The notes: generated from the letters alone by a model not told the origin. A stretch of DNA of 64,000 bases from Tupaia tana (GCA_026018925.1 JAKSZU010000002.1:16210162-16274161); one strand, 5' to 3'. Shown: positions 1 to 11,680, counted from the stretch's first letter. Program-made: numbers and translations.

Positions 1-93
1 TCACTTGTGGATGTATAAGCTCAACCATGAATATGAGAGAACAATGCCATAGAAACTATTTGCAGGTAGTTGTCCTTAGAAGGGTCCGGTGGT

Positions 94-334
94 AGGCCTG
101 CTCTTGGCATGGTGGTTAAGGCTGCTAGATCCCACATGACTGACTGTGTAGTCTGAGTCCCAGGCCCAGAGACTTGGAAAACATGGCAGCCACGTGTGCA
201 TGTGTGCCTAGAATATGGAAAGAAGGGGGGATGGAGGAGAGCGGAGTGCTGCATGGTAATCCCCCATAGAGTGCTTTCTCGTTTTCCTCTCTCTGTATGT
301 CTCTGAAGAGAGCAAAATAAAAAGAAAAATACTA
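94..334 (+). repeat. Old tRNA-derived SINE copy
   Basis: The head has a degenerate A-box-like GGTGGTTAAGG followed by a CTAGATCCCACATG segment. It is followed by the family's G-rich middle, a CT-rich stretch and an A-rich tail. It is clearly diverged from the young long copies. Confidence 0.6.
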
Positions 335-589
335 AAAATATAAAGTTAAAAAAATGTTATCTAAAATCACTTGGAAACAAATCTTTTTTCTGATCAGTGG
401 TGTGACCAGCTCGATATGTGCAGAAGTTAGGACCATTCATTTCAGTTTATTTTATAACCATACATTTCATTTTTATTATTTAAAATGATTACATGGTTAT
501 AAAACTGAAATTATGTAGTGAAACATGTTTAGAAAAGCCTTATTCTCATCTTGATTAGATTTTGGTTTATCCACTCAAGGAAAGTTTCT

Positions 590-1000
590 TCATGCAGATA
601 TAATTAACTACATGTATGTCTTCTTGGTGCCCTTCCATATCAAACATGCTTGTGCATAATATTGCTGTGTTTCTTTTTCTCTCAACTCTGTGCCTTAAAC
701 ACAAGCTATATCATAGTATGAAGAGCTTTCTTGTTCCTCTTAATGGTAACATTTCCTTCCATTTTATGGATGGCCCAGAATTTGTCGGGCCAGTCTCCCT
801 CTGCTGGGTCACTTCCAAACTTGTGTTTATGAGCAGTGCTACACCGAATGACCTTTGACATCAGGCATTTAACACTAGCTAGTGTATCTTGGGGTAGATC
901 CACAATTGTAGGATTGCTGTGTCAAAGTATGACAGTTGGCTCTCTGTCTCTGAGATCTCCACGTTCTCACATTGAACTGCTGTGGACTGAAAGTGTTACG
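590..1000 (+). mobile_element. L1 3'-end fragment (ancient)
   Basis: The order of motifs resembles the 3' end of old mammalian L1 elements. A GAGCTTTCTTGTTCCTCTT segment is followed by TTTTATGGATGG, then GTGCTACACCGAATGACC, then GTAGGATTGCTGTGTCAAAG. The match is recalled, diverged and not aligned, so the subfamily is not assigned. Confidence 0.55.
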
Positions 1001-1032
1001 TGGCTGCTGAGGTGTTCTGTGTAGTTGTACTT

Positions 1033-1177
1033 GTAGTGATTGCACCTGTTGTGCCTGTAGTGCTTGCGCCTATTGTGTCCGTAGTGGTTGTGCCTGTTGT
1101 GTCTGTAGTGGTTGCGCCTGTTGTGCCTGTACTGATTGTGCCTGTTACGCCCATAGTGGTTGTGCTTGTTGTGTCTG
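1033..1177 (+). repeat. Minisatellite, 24-bp unit, 6 copies
   Basis: Units begin near GTAGTGRTTGYGCCTGTTGT at 1033, 1057, 1081, 1105, 1129 and 1153. Because 24 is a multiple of three and the unit lacks stops, several frames stay open on both strands and give valine-rich or threonine-rich pseudo-peptides. These are not genes. Confidence 0.9.
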
Positions 1178-1585
1178 TCCCAAGCATGCATGGACCAACT
1201 GTACTTCTTGTCATACTAGTAGAACTTATTTCCATGGCAATTATGTGGAATCTGTACCAAGCGAGTGAGTGATCCAGCGAGAGTTCCTACATGGGAGGTG
1301 TTTGTGCCCGTGCTGTGCTGGAATGTGAAGGGGCCAGAGCACCAGGACTGTTGGTGCTGTGGGGATCCTGGAACCAGTCTCTTGTGGATACCATGTGGAT
1401 ACCAAGAGATGACTGCATACGTAATTTGCCAGATTCTGCTGCTGGGTGTGTACTTTTTTTTTTTTGGTCAACTACAAATTGAACGTATTGTCAAATTTTG
1501 GGATTTTTGCCAGTTTGGATGTTGAGAAATGGCATTTCACCACTGTCTTTATTTTGCAGTTACATTATCATAGGTGAGGTGGTTC

Positions 1586-1822
1586 TTTTTTTTTTTTGTA
1601 TATTTAAGGGCAGATCCACTGTGCTCATGAGAGAGCGATGAGGTGGGAGGGAGTGAGAAAGCACCCCACGTGGGGAATGGTAACCGCTGTCCCTCCTCCT
1701 CCATCCCTCCCTCCCCTGGCACCCCTGGCCCACAAACACACTCTCCTGGTGTGTTTCCCAGGCCATAGGGTCCAGGACTTAAACTGCGCTGTGGGCCGTG
1801 TGGACTCACTACCACACCACGG
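1586..1822 (-). repeat. Old SINE copy, antisense
   Basis: It starts with a T tract (the A tail on the other strand). It then shows GAGAAAGCACCCCACGTGGGG, a GGGTCCAGGACTTAAACTG B-box region and a decayed tRNA head. Confidence 0.55.
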
Positions 1823-2280
1823 GCTTTATGTGGTAGAGAGATTGTGTTTATTTCTGTGATGCCAGTTGGAAATGTTTTTTCCCAGTGTGAAAGTCTAGAA
1901 TCAAGGCTACACCTGGTGAGAGTCTTCTTGTGGATTCCAGGGGTGGCTCGAGACTGTGGTGAGACCATGCGCATGTCCCTGTCCTCACGTCCCTGTCTCA
2001 CTCCCCCAGGTCAGCCCTCCCCTGATGACCTCTGTCACCTCGGAGTCCATGGTCAGGTTCAGTTTCCCCCTTCATCTGTCACAGCCAGCTCTCACCACCT
2101 GGAGGCACAGGTCATTCAGACCATGTCCAAGAGTTTCTGGACTTCTGTTCCGTCCAGCCCTGGAGTTACTTCATGCAGAGATGTAATGTTTTAACCACCT
2201 AGTAGGCCTTCTTGCTTATAGCTCTGCCTTATTCCCTGGGTTTCCTTCTTGTTTATGTCTTCTCCATAGGAAATAAGACT

Positions 2281-2555
2281 TTTTTTTTTCTTCTTTTTTT
2301 TGGAGAGATTTTTGCTACAGGGCGCGTGCGCTCGCCAGACAGACAGAGAGAGACATAGAGACAGAAAGCGAGAAATCACTCCCCAGGGGGGATGGTCACG
2401 CCGCAATCCCTTCTCCTCCACTCTCCTCTCGGGATCTTGGGCACGCACGCACACGCGCCCGGCGTGAGTTTTAAGCCACCGGGTCCGGGACGCGAACCGC
2501 GGTCGACTACGTGGGAGTCCAGCGACATAGCCATTACGCTAACTGCTGGTCCCCC
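2281..2555 (-). repeat. Long tRNA-derived SINE, antisense, with target duplication
   Basis: Full-length young copy. From the tail side it shows poly-T, TTTTTGCTACAGGGCGCGTG, an alternating GA/CA stretch, the GGACGCGAACCGCGGTCGAC B-box region and the head GCTAACTGCTGGTCCCC. It is flanked by GGAAATAAGACT at 2269-2280 and 2556-2567. Confidence 0.92.
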
Positions 2556-2764
2556 GGAAATAAGACTTTTTAAAGTGCTTGTTTTAGATCCAGGGAAAAA
2601 ATGAAAACAAAACTTAGGAAAACCAGTATATGTTTTATTGCTAGTTTCTTACAAATAACGAATTTGTAGCAGTTTCTTCTTTTAGAAAAAAATAAAAGGT
2701 TTTGTTATCACAAGAGAAATCCTATTTTTGAAAGATAAGCTGTTTAATAACATCGACTATAACT

Positions 2765-3013
2765 TTTTTTTGAAGGTTTTTGCTATAGGGTGTGTGCGCT
2801 CACCTGAAAGACAGAGAGAGACAGAAAGCGAGAAATCACCCCTCAGGGAGGATGGCCACGCCGCAATCCCTTTTCTTCCATTCTCCTCTCGGGATCCTGG
2901 GCACGCACGCACACACACCCGGCGTGAGTTTAAGCCGCTGGGTTCAGGACTCGAACCGTGGTCGGCTACATGGGAGTCCAGCGACATAGCCATTACGCTA
3001 ACTGCTGGTCCCC
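2765..3013 (-). repeat. Long tRNA-derived SINE, antisense
   Basis: Nearly identical to the copy at 2281-2555. It has TTTTTGCTATAGGGTGTGTG near the tail and GCTAACTGCTGGTCCCC at the head. The head abuts, four bases away, the target duplication of the LTR at 3023. Confidence 0.92.
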
Positions 3014-3016
3014 ATT

Positions 3017-3704
3017 GAGTATTGTCCCGTTCCTGTTCGGGCGCCACATGTCCCATCCCTGTTCGGGCGCCACGTGTCCCGACCCGGGGGGGACAGTCGA
3101 ACAGGTTTCCTGAGGGAAGGAGTGAGAGCTGGGACAAGCGGCACAGTGTCACAGCACGGAGACGACACAGTGTCTTCGGGGTCGTCCGTTAATTGTGGGT
3201 AGCACGGTACAGCACGGAGACGACGCAGTGTTACAACTCTTCAGGGTCGCGTCGTCTATTGTGAGCAGCACGGAGACAAGGTGGTGTCACAGCTCTTCAG
3301 GGTCGTCTGGAGACGACGTGGTGTTACAACTCTTCAGGGTCTTCCGGAGATGATGCAGTGTCAGCTCTTCAGGCTCTTCAGGGTTGTCTGGAGACTGTGC
3401 GGTGTTTCAGCTCTTCAGGCTCTCCAGGGTCGTCGTCTGGCGATTGTGGGCCAGGCATCATGGTTATATACATGTTGCTGGTGGGCCATGATTGGTTGTA
3501 AAAGGTGGGTTATGATTGGTTACTTTTGGACCAATCATGAGGTGCCGGATATGCAAATCTGATGGATTCTAGTGGCCAATCAGAGCAAGGTTTTGAAGGT
3601 CAGGTTTTTTTGAAGGGAACCAATCATGGCCTTTGCCATTGTATAATTGTTTGCTTTCTGAGAAACCGGCGATATTCGCTGGTACACAGACTCCCACAGA
3701 GTAT
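3017..3704 (-). mobile_element. Solo LTR of an endogenous retrovirus (tRNA-Lys type), antisense to AFDN
   Basis: The LTR is 3023-3698 (676 bp), begins TG and ends CA. It is flanked on both sides by the 6-bp duplication GAGTAT (3017-3022 and 3699-3704). Read on the minus strand, U3 carries several ATTGG/CCAAT boxes (about 3480-3630), an octamer motif ATGCAAAT (plus strand near 3552) and a TATA-like GTATATAACC (about 3462-3471). R/U5 then contains about six imperfect tandem units sharing AGCTCTTCAGGGTCGTCTGG-like sequence (3140-3440). Near the U5 end lie two matches to the tRNA-Lys primer-binding site (3056-3072 and 3030-3046). No internal retroviral gene is present, so this is a recombination-derived solo LTR. 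No virus-like coding sequence exists here. Confidence 0.88.
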
Positions 3705-4767
3705 AATTTAAAGTTACTCCATGTCTTTGGTAGCTGTAATTTTATGTTGAAAGTGAGTACAGTTGATGCAGCTTGTCCTGGGTAGTTTACATAAACATGT
3801 GAAGTGGCATGGAAATTACCCTTGACCCGTATACTTCCAGGATTGCTAAATAATGAATGTCAGAAAATGTTTGTTTCCTGTAAAATACTTCTTAGTATGG
3901 GAAAAGACACATTTGGCTTTAGAACTAGGTAGTGATTTGGTCATACTACTTGGTGAAAAACTGTGAGTTCCATGGGAACTGCTCCCGTGTTAGCAGAAGT
4001 TAAATCCCTGTTGAGTTTAAATGACTCTTTCAGTTAAACCAGGTCTGGTCAACTAACTTGATTCGTTTGAAATGAAGGTTTCTCCCTTAGCTAGCTTTCA
4101 ACAACTTTGAGAGTCCTGGAACAGCACACTTCATGTTTTGTTCTAGACAATGGGAAGGTAGATTGTAGGTTTATAAATACCACGGGTTCTGGCTGGAATA
4201 GCCACAGGAATTTCGGACTTGGTCCGCTGCGTAGCTACACCACGTAGTGACTGAGTATTTAGACGAGAAGGATGGCGCTGTTACTCCCACTGGGGACTTC
4301 TGGGGTTGTGGTGGGGGGTCAAGACGTGCAGGGGCCCCTGCTGCTTTCAGCACTTTGTCCGACCTCACAGGCCCACCACCTTGTGGTCGTGATGCCATTT
4401 CATTACTTCTGTGAGAACTGACCCATCCCAGTGCACACCGTGGCGGCAGGCTTAGAGCTAGAAACTAAGTGTGCTTCTTCCATTTATGTGCACGTTTAGG
4501 GAACATTAAATTGAGAATTACCTACATTGACTTACCTTCATTTGGCATGCTAGTTTGCTAGACACTGGCCAATTCACCCTTTGTTAATTTCGTGGAAGGC
4601 CCTGAATCTGACCAGAGGTGAATACCCTACCCTGCTGTGCTGTCTGTAGGATTCAGTGACACAGACTCTGTTATATTTCAAGTGCTACTTTAATCAGTGA
4701 AATGCACATGCTGAGCTTTTGTGTTCGGGGGCAATTTGGGTGGACGCAGAAGTCTATGTTGTATGCA

Positions 4768-4972
4768 CTTCATACGCATCTGTTTATTTGCCGCAGGGCA
4801 CATGCGCGTGTTGAGGTGCTGGGGTCCGCCGTGCGGCAGCCCTCCTCTCCTCTGGGGACTTCGGGCACATACGCGCTGACACCGGCCTGTTTCACAAGCC
4901 GCCCTTCCAGGGCTCACCTCACAGCCGGCCGTGCGGGATCCCGCTGCCGTAACTCTGCCACCTCTGGCCCTA
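4768..4972 (-). repeat. Old SINE copy, antisense
   Basis: GCAGGGCACATGCGCGTG at the tail side, then CTCTGGGGACTTCGGGCACA, and a decayed head ending CCACCTCTGGCCC. Confidence 0.55.
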
Positions 4973-5074
4973 TTTTGATTGTCACATATTATGGCATATG
5001 ATTTTAATGTACAGATTCACGGTGTGAGTTTCCCAGAGGCGTTTCTTTATTCACAGGTTTTAAAGGAGCCTACT

Positions 5075-5320
5075 GGGACCAGCAGATGGCTGGACTCCCA
5101 CGTGGCCGACTGTGGTTCAAGTTCAAGTTCCAGACCTGGTGGTTTGAAACTCATGACAGGCACATGTGCATGCATGCCAAAAATGCCAAGAGGAAAGTGG
5201 AGGAGAGGGGATTGTGGGGTGGCCGTTCCCTCGGGGGTGCTTTCTTGTTTTCTGTCTCTCTCTCTCTCCAGCAAGCGCATGTGACCTGTAGCAAAAACCT
5301 CTTTAAAAAAGTTAATAAAA
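5075..5320 (+). repeat. Long SINE copy with shortened head
   Basis: It begins GGGACCAGCAGATGG but goes straight to CTGGACTCCCACGTGG, so about 14 bases of the A-box region are missing. The rest follows the family to GTAGCAAAAACCTCTTT and an A tail. Confidence 0.8.
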
Positions 5321-5794
5321 ACCCAAAAGCATATGACCTGGTTATCGATGCAGTCGGCCATATGGACCCATGGGTTCTGCAGATTGAAGATGTTTGGGGG
5401 AAAGTTGTGTCTATACTAAATACGTGCAGAATTTTCCTTCTCATTCTTCCCATAGACAATGTGAGGTTCCAGCTCTGTGTGGCATTTCTGTAGTGTCAAG
5501 TGGTGTGAGTGACCTGGAGACCATGACAGTGTCCTGAAAGGGTGCAGCGGGTACCGCCCGAGCTATGCCCTCTCCTGTAAGGGACTGGGGCAGCTGCAGA
5601 CGTGGGTATTCCTCTATTTCTGGGATAATTCCCCCTCAGATACTTGGGGACCCCTGTGCAAAGCTGAACCTAAGACTGTTCATGGAAAAGTTTGCTGTAA
5701 ACATGGCGAGATTGAAGACGCAATTGTTTTGGGGTTGAAAACCCATGTAATCCAACCACAAGAACTGTCTTAATAATACCAGGGCTGTCATCAT

Positions 5795-5842
5795 GAGTGT
5801 GCGCGTGTGTGCACGTGCGTGTGTGTGCATGCATGCCGAGAT
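5795..5842 (+). repeat. GT/GC-rich simple repeat
   Basis: Alternating purine-pyrimidine run of GTGTGCGCGTGTGTGCACGTG type. Confidence 0.7.
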
Positions 5843-6490
5843 GCCGAGAGAGATGTGGAGAGGGCGGAGGCCAGTACCGACAGAGTGACCAGGTGTGGGG
5901 TTGCGAGGTCGCAGCTGAAGGGAACGCTGTAGCTATGGTGTGTTAGCACCTGGACTGCACCCTGGCTCAGCCCTGGCTCCCCGTGTGCACAGGCTGGAGC
6001 TGAAGGGTGTAGGCATTAGAGAAGGCCGTCCTCGGGTGGTGGGGGACAGGGCGCTGCCAGGATGGACATGGCCCCTGCTGGACCGGCGTGGACACGACCG
6101 GAGCATTCGCGTTTTCCTGGAAGCTCTTGAAAGTTGTGGTCTAGGCGGTCACCAAGAGCTCGCTCACCTCGTCGGGAGGCCGTGCCCCGTGTGCGTGTGG
6201 CGAGCCGCGGCTGGCCACGCCACAGCTGGTGCCCGTGCTCGGTGGGAGAGGGGCAGTTGCAGGCAAGGAGGTGGGAGTGAGTGTGCTCAGAGACAAGGGG
6301 ACAGGACAGGGAGTGGGTTTGGAATTACGTCACAGGAGGGGAACAGCCGAAGGACATGGTAGAATTAGGATGTTGCTTTGCAGAAATGCACACCTTGTTC
6401 TAAACAGCGATTCTCAGGACGGATTCGTGTGTGTCTGAGATGTTGTGGCTGTCACAGTGGGGTGGCTGTTGTGGACATCGAGTGCTTAGA

Positions 6491-7241
6491 GCCCAGGGCG
6501 CTGTCCCCATCTCACGGCACGCACAGTCACACAGCCTGGGGCGCTGTCCCCGTCTCACGGCACGCGTGGTCACACAGCCTGGGGCGCTGTCCCCGTCTCA
6601 CGGCCTACACGGTCACACAGCCTGGGGTGCCGTTTCCGTCTCACGGCCCACACAGTCATACAGCCTGGGGCACTGTCCCCGTCTCACGACACGCACAGTC
6701 ACACAGCCCGCACAGTCACACAGCCCAGGGCGCTGTCCCCGTCTCACGGCCCATGCAGTCATACAGCCTGGGGCGCCGTCCCCGTCTCATGGCCCACACA
6801 GTCATACAGCCTGGGGCACTGTCCCTGTCTCACAGCCCACGAGGTCACACAGCCTGGGGCGCTGTCCCCGTTTCACGGCCCACGCGGTCACACAGCCTGG
6901 GGCGCTGTCCCCGTCTCACGGCACGCGTGGTCACACAGCCTGGGGCGCTGTCCCTGTCTCATGGCACGCATGGTCACACAGCCTGGGGTGCCGTTTCCGT
7001 CTCACGGCCCATGCAGTCACACAGCCCAGGGCGCTGTCCCCGTCTCATGGCACGCGTGGTCACACAGCCTGGGGCACTGTCCCCATCTCACAGCACAACG
7101 CGGTCACACAGATGGCCCAGGGCACTGTCCCCGTCTCACGGCACACGCGGTCACACAGCCCGGGCACTGTCCCCCGTCTCACGGCACACGCGGTCACACA
7201 GCCCGGGCACTGTCCCTGTCTCACAGCACGCGCGGTCACAC
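6491..7241 (+). repeat. Minisatellite, 43-bp unit, about 17 copies, CpG-rich
   Basis: The unit contains GGGGCGCTGTCCCCGTCTCA followed by CGGCACGCGTGGTCACACAG with changes. Some units are shortened. Because 43 is not a multiple of three but no frame contains a stop, all three forward frames stay open for hundreds of bases. This explains the long artefactual open frame across 6378-7541. Confidence 0.95.
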
Positions 7242-7699
7242 GCAGTGGCTCCTGCGGGTGTCTGTAGGTCCGACAAGAGCATGCTATGTGCCTGTGACCT
7301 GCTAAGAACAGAACGGCCTGCACCGGAGCCTGGGCTTGCACGGGACCTGCAGAGACTGAAATGCCGTGAAACGATCCCCCGTGTCCCCGTGCCCAGAGCG
7401 CGCCCCGTGGAAGTCCTCCAGGCTGCCCTGGGCCCTTCGCTCACAGCTGGAGAAGGGATCGCTGAGAAGACGCAGTTGGGTATAGGTTTGGTGACCCGGC
7501 CGGGAGGTGACGCTGGGCGCAGTGGGCTTGCTCTCGGTTAAAGCAGGGCTTTCTAGTTGGTGGCAACACCGAGAAAAGCGTGTCGCTTGGTCGGGAGCTG
7601 CCTCTGTGGCGCTCCAGGGGACCTTGAGGTCTACAAAGAGGATTCGGTCTTTGCACTGAGTGAGAGAAGAATTACGTGTCTATTTTCCAACTCTAACTG

Positions 7700-7826
7700 C
7701 AGTTTAGCCCTTCACACTCCTGTCTCCCTCAGAGCGAGCAGGCCACCAGGTCCAGGACTCGAATGGCGGTCGGCCTGCGGGCGTCTCACACCTTAAACCG
7801 GTGTGCCACCTGCCGGCTGCCCGCTC
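7700..7826 (-). repeat. Old SINE copy, antisense (short type)
   Basis: CCACCAGGTCCAGGACTCGAATGG is a B-box region on the other strand. It is followed by a head remnant CACCTGCCGGCTGCCC. Confidence 0.65.
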
Positions 7827-8044
7827 TCCCCGTGAGTGGACGGTGGAGATCAGCTTGGGCGTTGGCCGCCTGCCGAAGCGATGGTAGCGAGTTCGCACCC
7901 GGCCTGTCCCACACACAGGCGCCTTTCTGGAAAGAGCTGGCAGCGAGCAGGCGGCTCGTGGCCCAGCACTGCAGCAGTTTGCTTTCCGGGACTGCGCTGA
8001 GGTGGAGGGAAGGGAGCTTTTCTGCTCTATAAAGGAAACCTTTT

Positions 8045-8301
8045 ATTTTTTGAGAGGTTTTTGCTATAGGGCGCGTGCGCTCGCCAGACAGACAGAGAGA
8101 GACATAGAGACAGAAAGCGAGAAATCACCCCACAAGGGGGATGGCCACGCTGCAATCCCTTCTCCAATTCTCCTCTCGGAATCTTGGGCACACACGCACA
8201 CGTGCCCGGCGTGAGTTTTAAGCCACCGGGTCCGGGATGTGAACCATGGTCGACTACGTGGGAGTCCAGCGACATAGCCGTTACGCTAACTGCTGGTTCC
8301 C
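8045..8301 (-). repeat. Long tRNA-derived SINE, antisense, with target duplication
   Basis: Full-length copy with TTTTTGCTATAGGGCGCGTG near the tail and GCTAACTGCTGGTTCCC at the head. It is flanked by AAAGGAAACCTTTT at 8031-8044 and about 8306-8319. Confidence 0.92.
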
Positions 8302-9837
8302 GTGTAAAGGAAACCTTTTTAAAACCCAATACATACACATGTGTGTGCGCACATACATGTTTTTAAGTTGATTTTTCCCTGCAGGCGGATGTGAGAGAGA
8401 GAGACGACAGCTGGACAGGGCCTGAGGCGGCCACCCTCCCTGGCCCCGGCTGGCCTGTGGATACAAACCCGGAACCTTCCCGGGGCCCCGCTCTGCAGTG
8501 TCGTCTCACTGCTCCAGTCTTCGGCTCCCACTTCTCTTAGAATGACTGCCTGACTGCCATGTTATATTAATGCTGCCCTCGGTGCCTAATGGCTGTTCAT
8601 TACAGGTTTAAAGTCTTGATTTCCAGGTTCTTAGAGCAGAATACCACAGCTGGGAGGGTCGGATCTTGTTACTGGGTGTTTGGACTGCATGGCTTTTCTT
8701 GTTCCTGGAAGTTGATTGGCTGGTGAGGACCTGGGACAGCCGATAACAGGTTCCGTGTGTCAGAGAGCTGTGCTCTAGGGGGCGCTCAGGGAGAAGCGAT
8801 GGCCGAGCGCCTGCCGGCGTGCTAGGTGCATGCCGGTGCCTTGTGGCTCGTGCTTAATTCTGAGAACTTGATTGAGGACACCGTGTCCACATCCTCGAGT
8901 ACATTACTCAAGGGTGTAGCTGTGAGGTGTGCACCTGTCTCTGTCCCGCCGCACACCCCAGCGCTGCCAGGCCGGGGTGGACAGGCACAGGTGTACACAG
9001 TGGGGCGGGCAGCCTGGCGTCTGCAGGCAGCTTCACAGTGTGAGCCCCGCGTGTCCAGAGCGGTTTCAGGAGGGCATTTGTTTGGAGGGCCGTCCTCGGG
9101 CACGTGGGTTGTGCCAGCATCCCAGCGGTGTGGGGCACAGCCTGGTCCACAGTTCCCACCCGAGGCTGCTCCCTGCAGCCTAGGCCTGTGCGCCCGCCCT
9201 CGGCCGCCTTGACGGAAATGACCGGGAGGCGACGTGGGTGCTTGACTGGACCAGACGGCGCGCTTGGGGGTGATGAGCACGCGTCACGCACCTGCGAGCT
9301 CTTGCTCTCGTCCGCTCACGTTCATGTTTCTGGAGCGCTCATACCCGTGGGAGGGCACAGGCACGTCTCTGCGACCCGCTTGTCCCTCCATGGCAGACCC
9401 GCTGGGCGCCAGGTGGCAGAGTGCGGCCCCTGCCAGCTGCGTCTTGGCCCTGCCCCATGCCTCCTCTCTCTGTCTCCCATGGAGCGTCGTGGTGAGGACG
9501 TGGCAGACAGTGCAGGACGGTTAGTGCCTGGCCGTGATGGTCAGCGTGGTCACACCCAGCTTTACCGCAGCGGGCCTGTTACCACCAGTCCTCTCAGCTG
9601 TGAGGTTTTGTGGCCTAGCAGAGCAGCCACGCTCAGGACGGTCGAGTCCTTGAACGTCAGCCTCTTCGTTTGTGGAGGAGATGTTCTAGAACAGTCACCC
9701 CGTGTGGTGTGAGACTGCAAGCCAATGGCTGCTCATTTACGCTGCAGTGTGCCCGGAATCCGTCCAGATGTGCGTGTGGCTGCTCTGCGCAGGCTTCACC
9801 GGCCTGGAAAGTTGTTTCTCTAAAAACATCAGCAGGA

Positions 9838-10030
9838 GGGGCCAGCAGGGGGCACGCTGGGCAAGGCGCTGGAATCCCACATGGGGTGACGGCAATTCGA
9901 GCTTGAAAATCTGCTGGACGTGTGTGCGTGCTTGCCCAGGATCCCGGGAGGAGAAGGGTTTATGGCGTGGCCATCTCTCCAGGGTCTTGTCTGTCTTCCG
10001 TCTCTCCGAGTGCACGTGACCTCCTTACTC
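9838..10030 (+). repeat. Old SINE copy
   Basis: GGCCAGCAGGGGGCACGCTG head, then GGCGCTGGAATCCCACATGG. The middle GTGTGCGTGCTTGCCCAGGA matches the long family, and the end is CT-rich. Confidence 0.65.
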
Positions 10031-11484
10031 CCGGGGCTGAACTTCTTTCCCCTCTTACCTGTCACCGAGGTGGGCGGCCGAGCCGCTTTTTCCGCGGAGG
10101 CTGTATGCACGGACTCCCTGTCTCCACGCAGCGCCCCGGCCGCCTTGTTGCCCACTCCCACTCTCACGGGTCCCCCCCCCATTTTCAGTGTCCCAGTAGG
10201 ATTTGTTGTTTTTTCTTCTTAAAGTTTGTTTTATCTGTTCCCTCCGAGAGAGGAGACAGACAGCACTCCACAACACCCAGGCCTGTGCCAACCAGGTGCC
10301 ACTCGGGGCGAGCGCGTGACGGTGTGCCAGGCAGCCAGGCCCGGACCCTCCCCAGCGTGGGGCCTCACAGAGCCATCGCTGCTGCGCCACCCCCTGTCGC
10401 GCTGACCTGCTGACGTCGGTGGCCACAGGTGGCGTGTCCTCCTTCTTTCCCCTGGACGTCTGTGCCAAGGGAGACTGGTGCTGTGTGTCCTGGGGACCCG
10501 AGGTCCGCCCAGCCTCGTTTCTCTTGCCCCAGGTGCTGTGACTGAGTGCGTGTGCCGGCCTGGGGAGGCCTCTCCACAGGGCGCCCTGGGCTGGCTTCCG
10601 AGGGGCGGCTCACATGTGCTGTGAAGGTGGCTCCAGGGTGGCCTTCCAGGAAAGACCAGGCTCTGGGCTGACAGTGCCCGTGAGGAACACTTCAATTCAT
10701 GTAGTAACTCATACAGTAGTTTTTAAAAGTTGATTTATTTCTTCTGTGAGTGAGATATGTGGGGGCATGTCTGCACCCCAGCCAGCAGATTCCTAGGGCC
10801 ACAGTCCACTCCTGGCCCCAGCCAGTGCTGGGTTATGGACACGTGTGGGCCACCCTGCCGAGTGTCACCCCCCGCCCCCGCCTCTAAAGAACCACTGTCT
10901 ACTTTATAGAGCTTCCTCGGGTCTTAGTGACCACGGCCTTGCATCTCCCCGACCTGTGACTCAGTGTCCGTCTCCTGTCACCCGGGAGCGGGGAGGGCAT
11001 GCAGGAGGCCTTGGGGCAGGACGAGCACGCAAGTGTCTCCGTGCCCGTCCCAGTTCTCACACAGTCTGCCTAGCTGTGAGCCCCGCAATCCCCACTCCCC
11101 ATTTCTCGTTAACCCTTAGTTGGCCGTAATTAGCCAAGGAGAGTCTGCTTGGCCGTGAGTGACAGGAGCGTTAGGATTTCGGGGCAGCATCTGCTCAGCT
11201 GCTTGGTTCTGGGGACCACAGCGGGTACGTCTGGTCACATGTGCCTGGTGCTCGCAGAGGACTGGGGAGGTGGCCGTTGACGTCGCGCTGTGTGCCCCCA
11301 CCTGCCCAGAGCCGCCAGGTGACCCTGCAGCCCTGACTGAAGCTGAAGACTAAGCCCTGCCGCTGAGGTCTCGTCTCTGGTTTATTTGTGTTTGTCACTT
11401 AGTAGCCTTTTTCAGTTGTCCGTGTTATAAGGAGTGAATCGCTTCAGAGTATTGTTTTTCCAAAAATGTGTTTTTTATTTTTAG

Positions 11485-11680
11485 GATCTGGAGTTCCACG
11501 GAGTGATGAGGTTTTACTTTCAAGATAAAGCTGCTGGGAACTTTGCGACCAAATGCATCCGTGTGTCCAGCACGGCCACCACTCAGGACGTGGTCGAGAC
11601 CCTGGCGGAGAAGTTCCGCCCCGACATGCGCATGCTGTCGGCGCCCAGGTACTCGCTGTACGAGGTCCACGTGAGCGGAG
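11485..11680 (+). CDS. AFDN: AFDN exon 2: first Ras-association domain (RA1), main part
   Basis: The exon follows ATTTTTAG at 11484 and ends GGAG before the donor GTCAGT. It starts in phase 0 and leaves one base of a codon. It reads DLEFHGVMRFYFQDKAAGNF and goes on through a segment ending YSLYEVHVSG, covering about residues 36-100. RA1 (human about 39-133) binds active Ras and Rap1 and helps couple GTPase signalling to junction assembly. Compared with human as I recall it, changes are few: I to V in QDVVETL, and APRYS for SPKYS. The true start codon is in exon 1, upstream of the window; the internal ATG at 11503 is not a start. Confidence 0.98.

Larger units (their letters stand above)
1..11484 (+). 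other. AFDN: AFDN intron 1 (3' part)
   Basis: Non-coding. It holds an old L1 fragment, a 24-bp minisatellite, SINE copies, a solo LTR at 3023-3698 and a 43-bp minisatellite at 6491-7241. In 3705-4767, 5850-6490, 7242-7699, 8531-9837 and 10031-11484 I see no gene and only uncertain degenerate repeat similarity. The intron ends with a T-rich tract and TTTAG at 11484. Confidence 0.9.

Noticed and set aside
3023..3698. Complete provirus or viral gene
   Set aside because: Only one LTR is present, with the target duplication directly at both ends; there is no internal coding sequence.
6378..7541. Open frame of 387 codons
   Set aside because: It runs through the 43-bp minisatellite, and other frames are equally open. 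There is no splice or codon signature and no known domain.
9104..9712. Open frame of 202 codons in intron 1
   Set aside because: GC-rich sequence with overlapping open frames on both strands. There is no recognisable domain or repeat-free codon signal.
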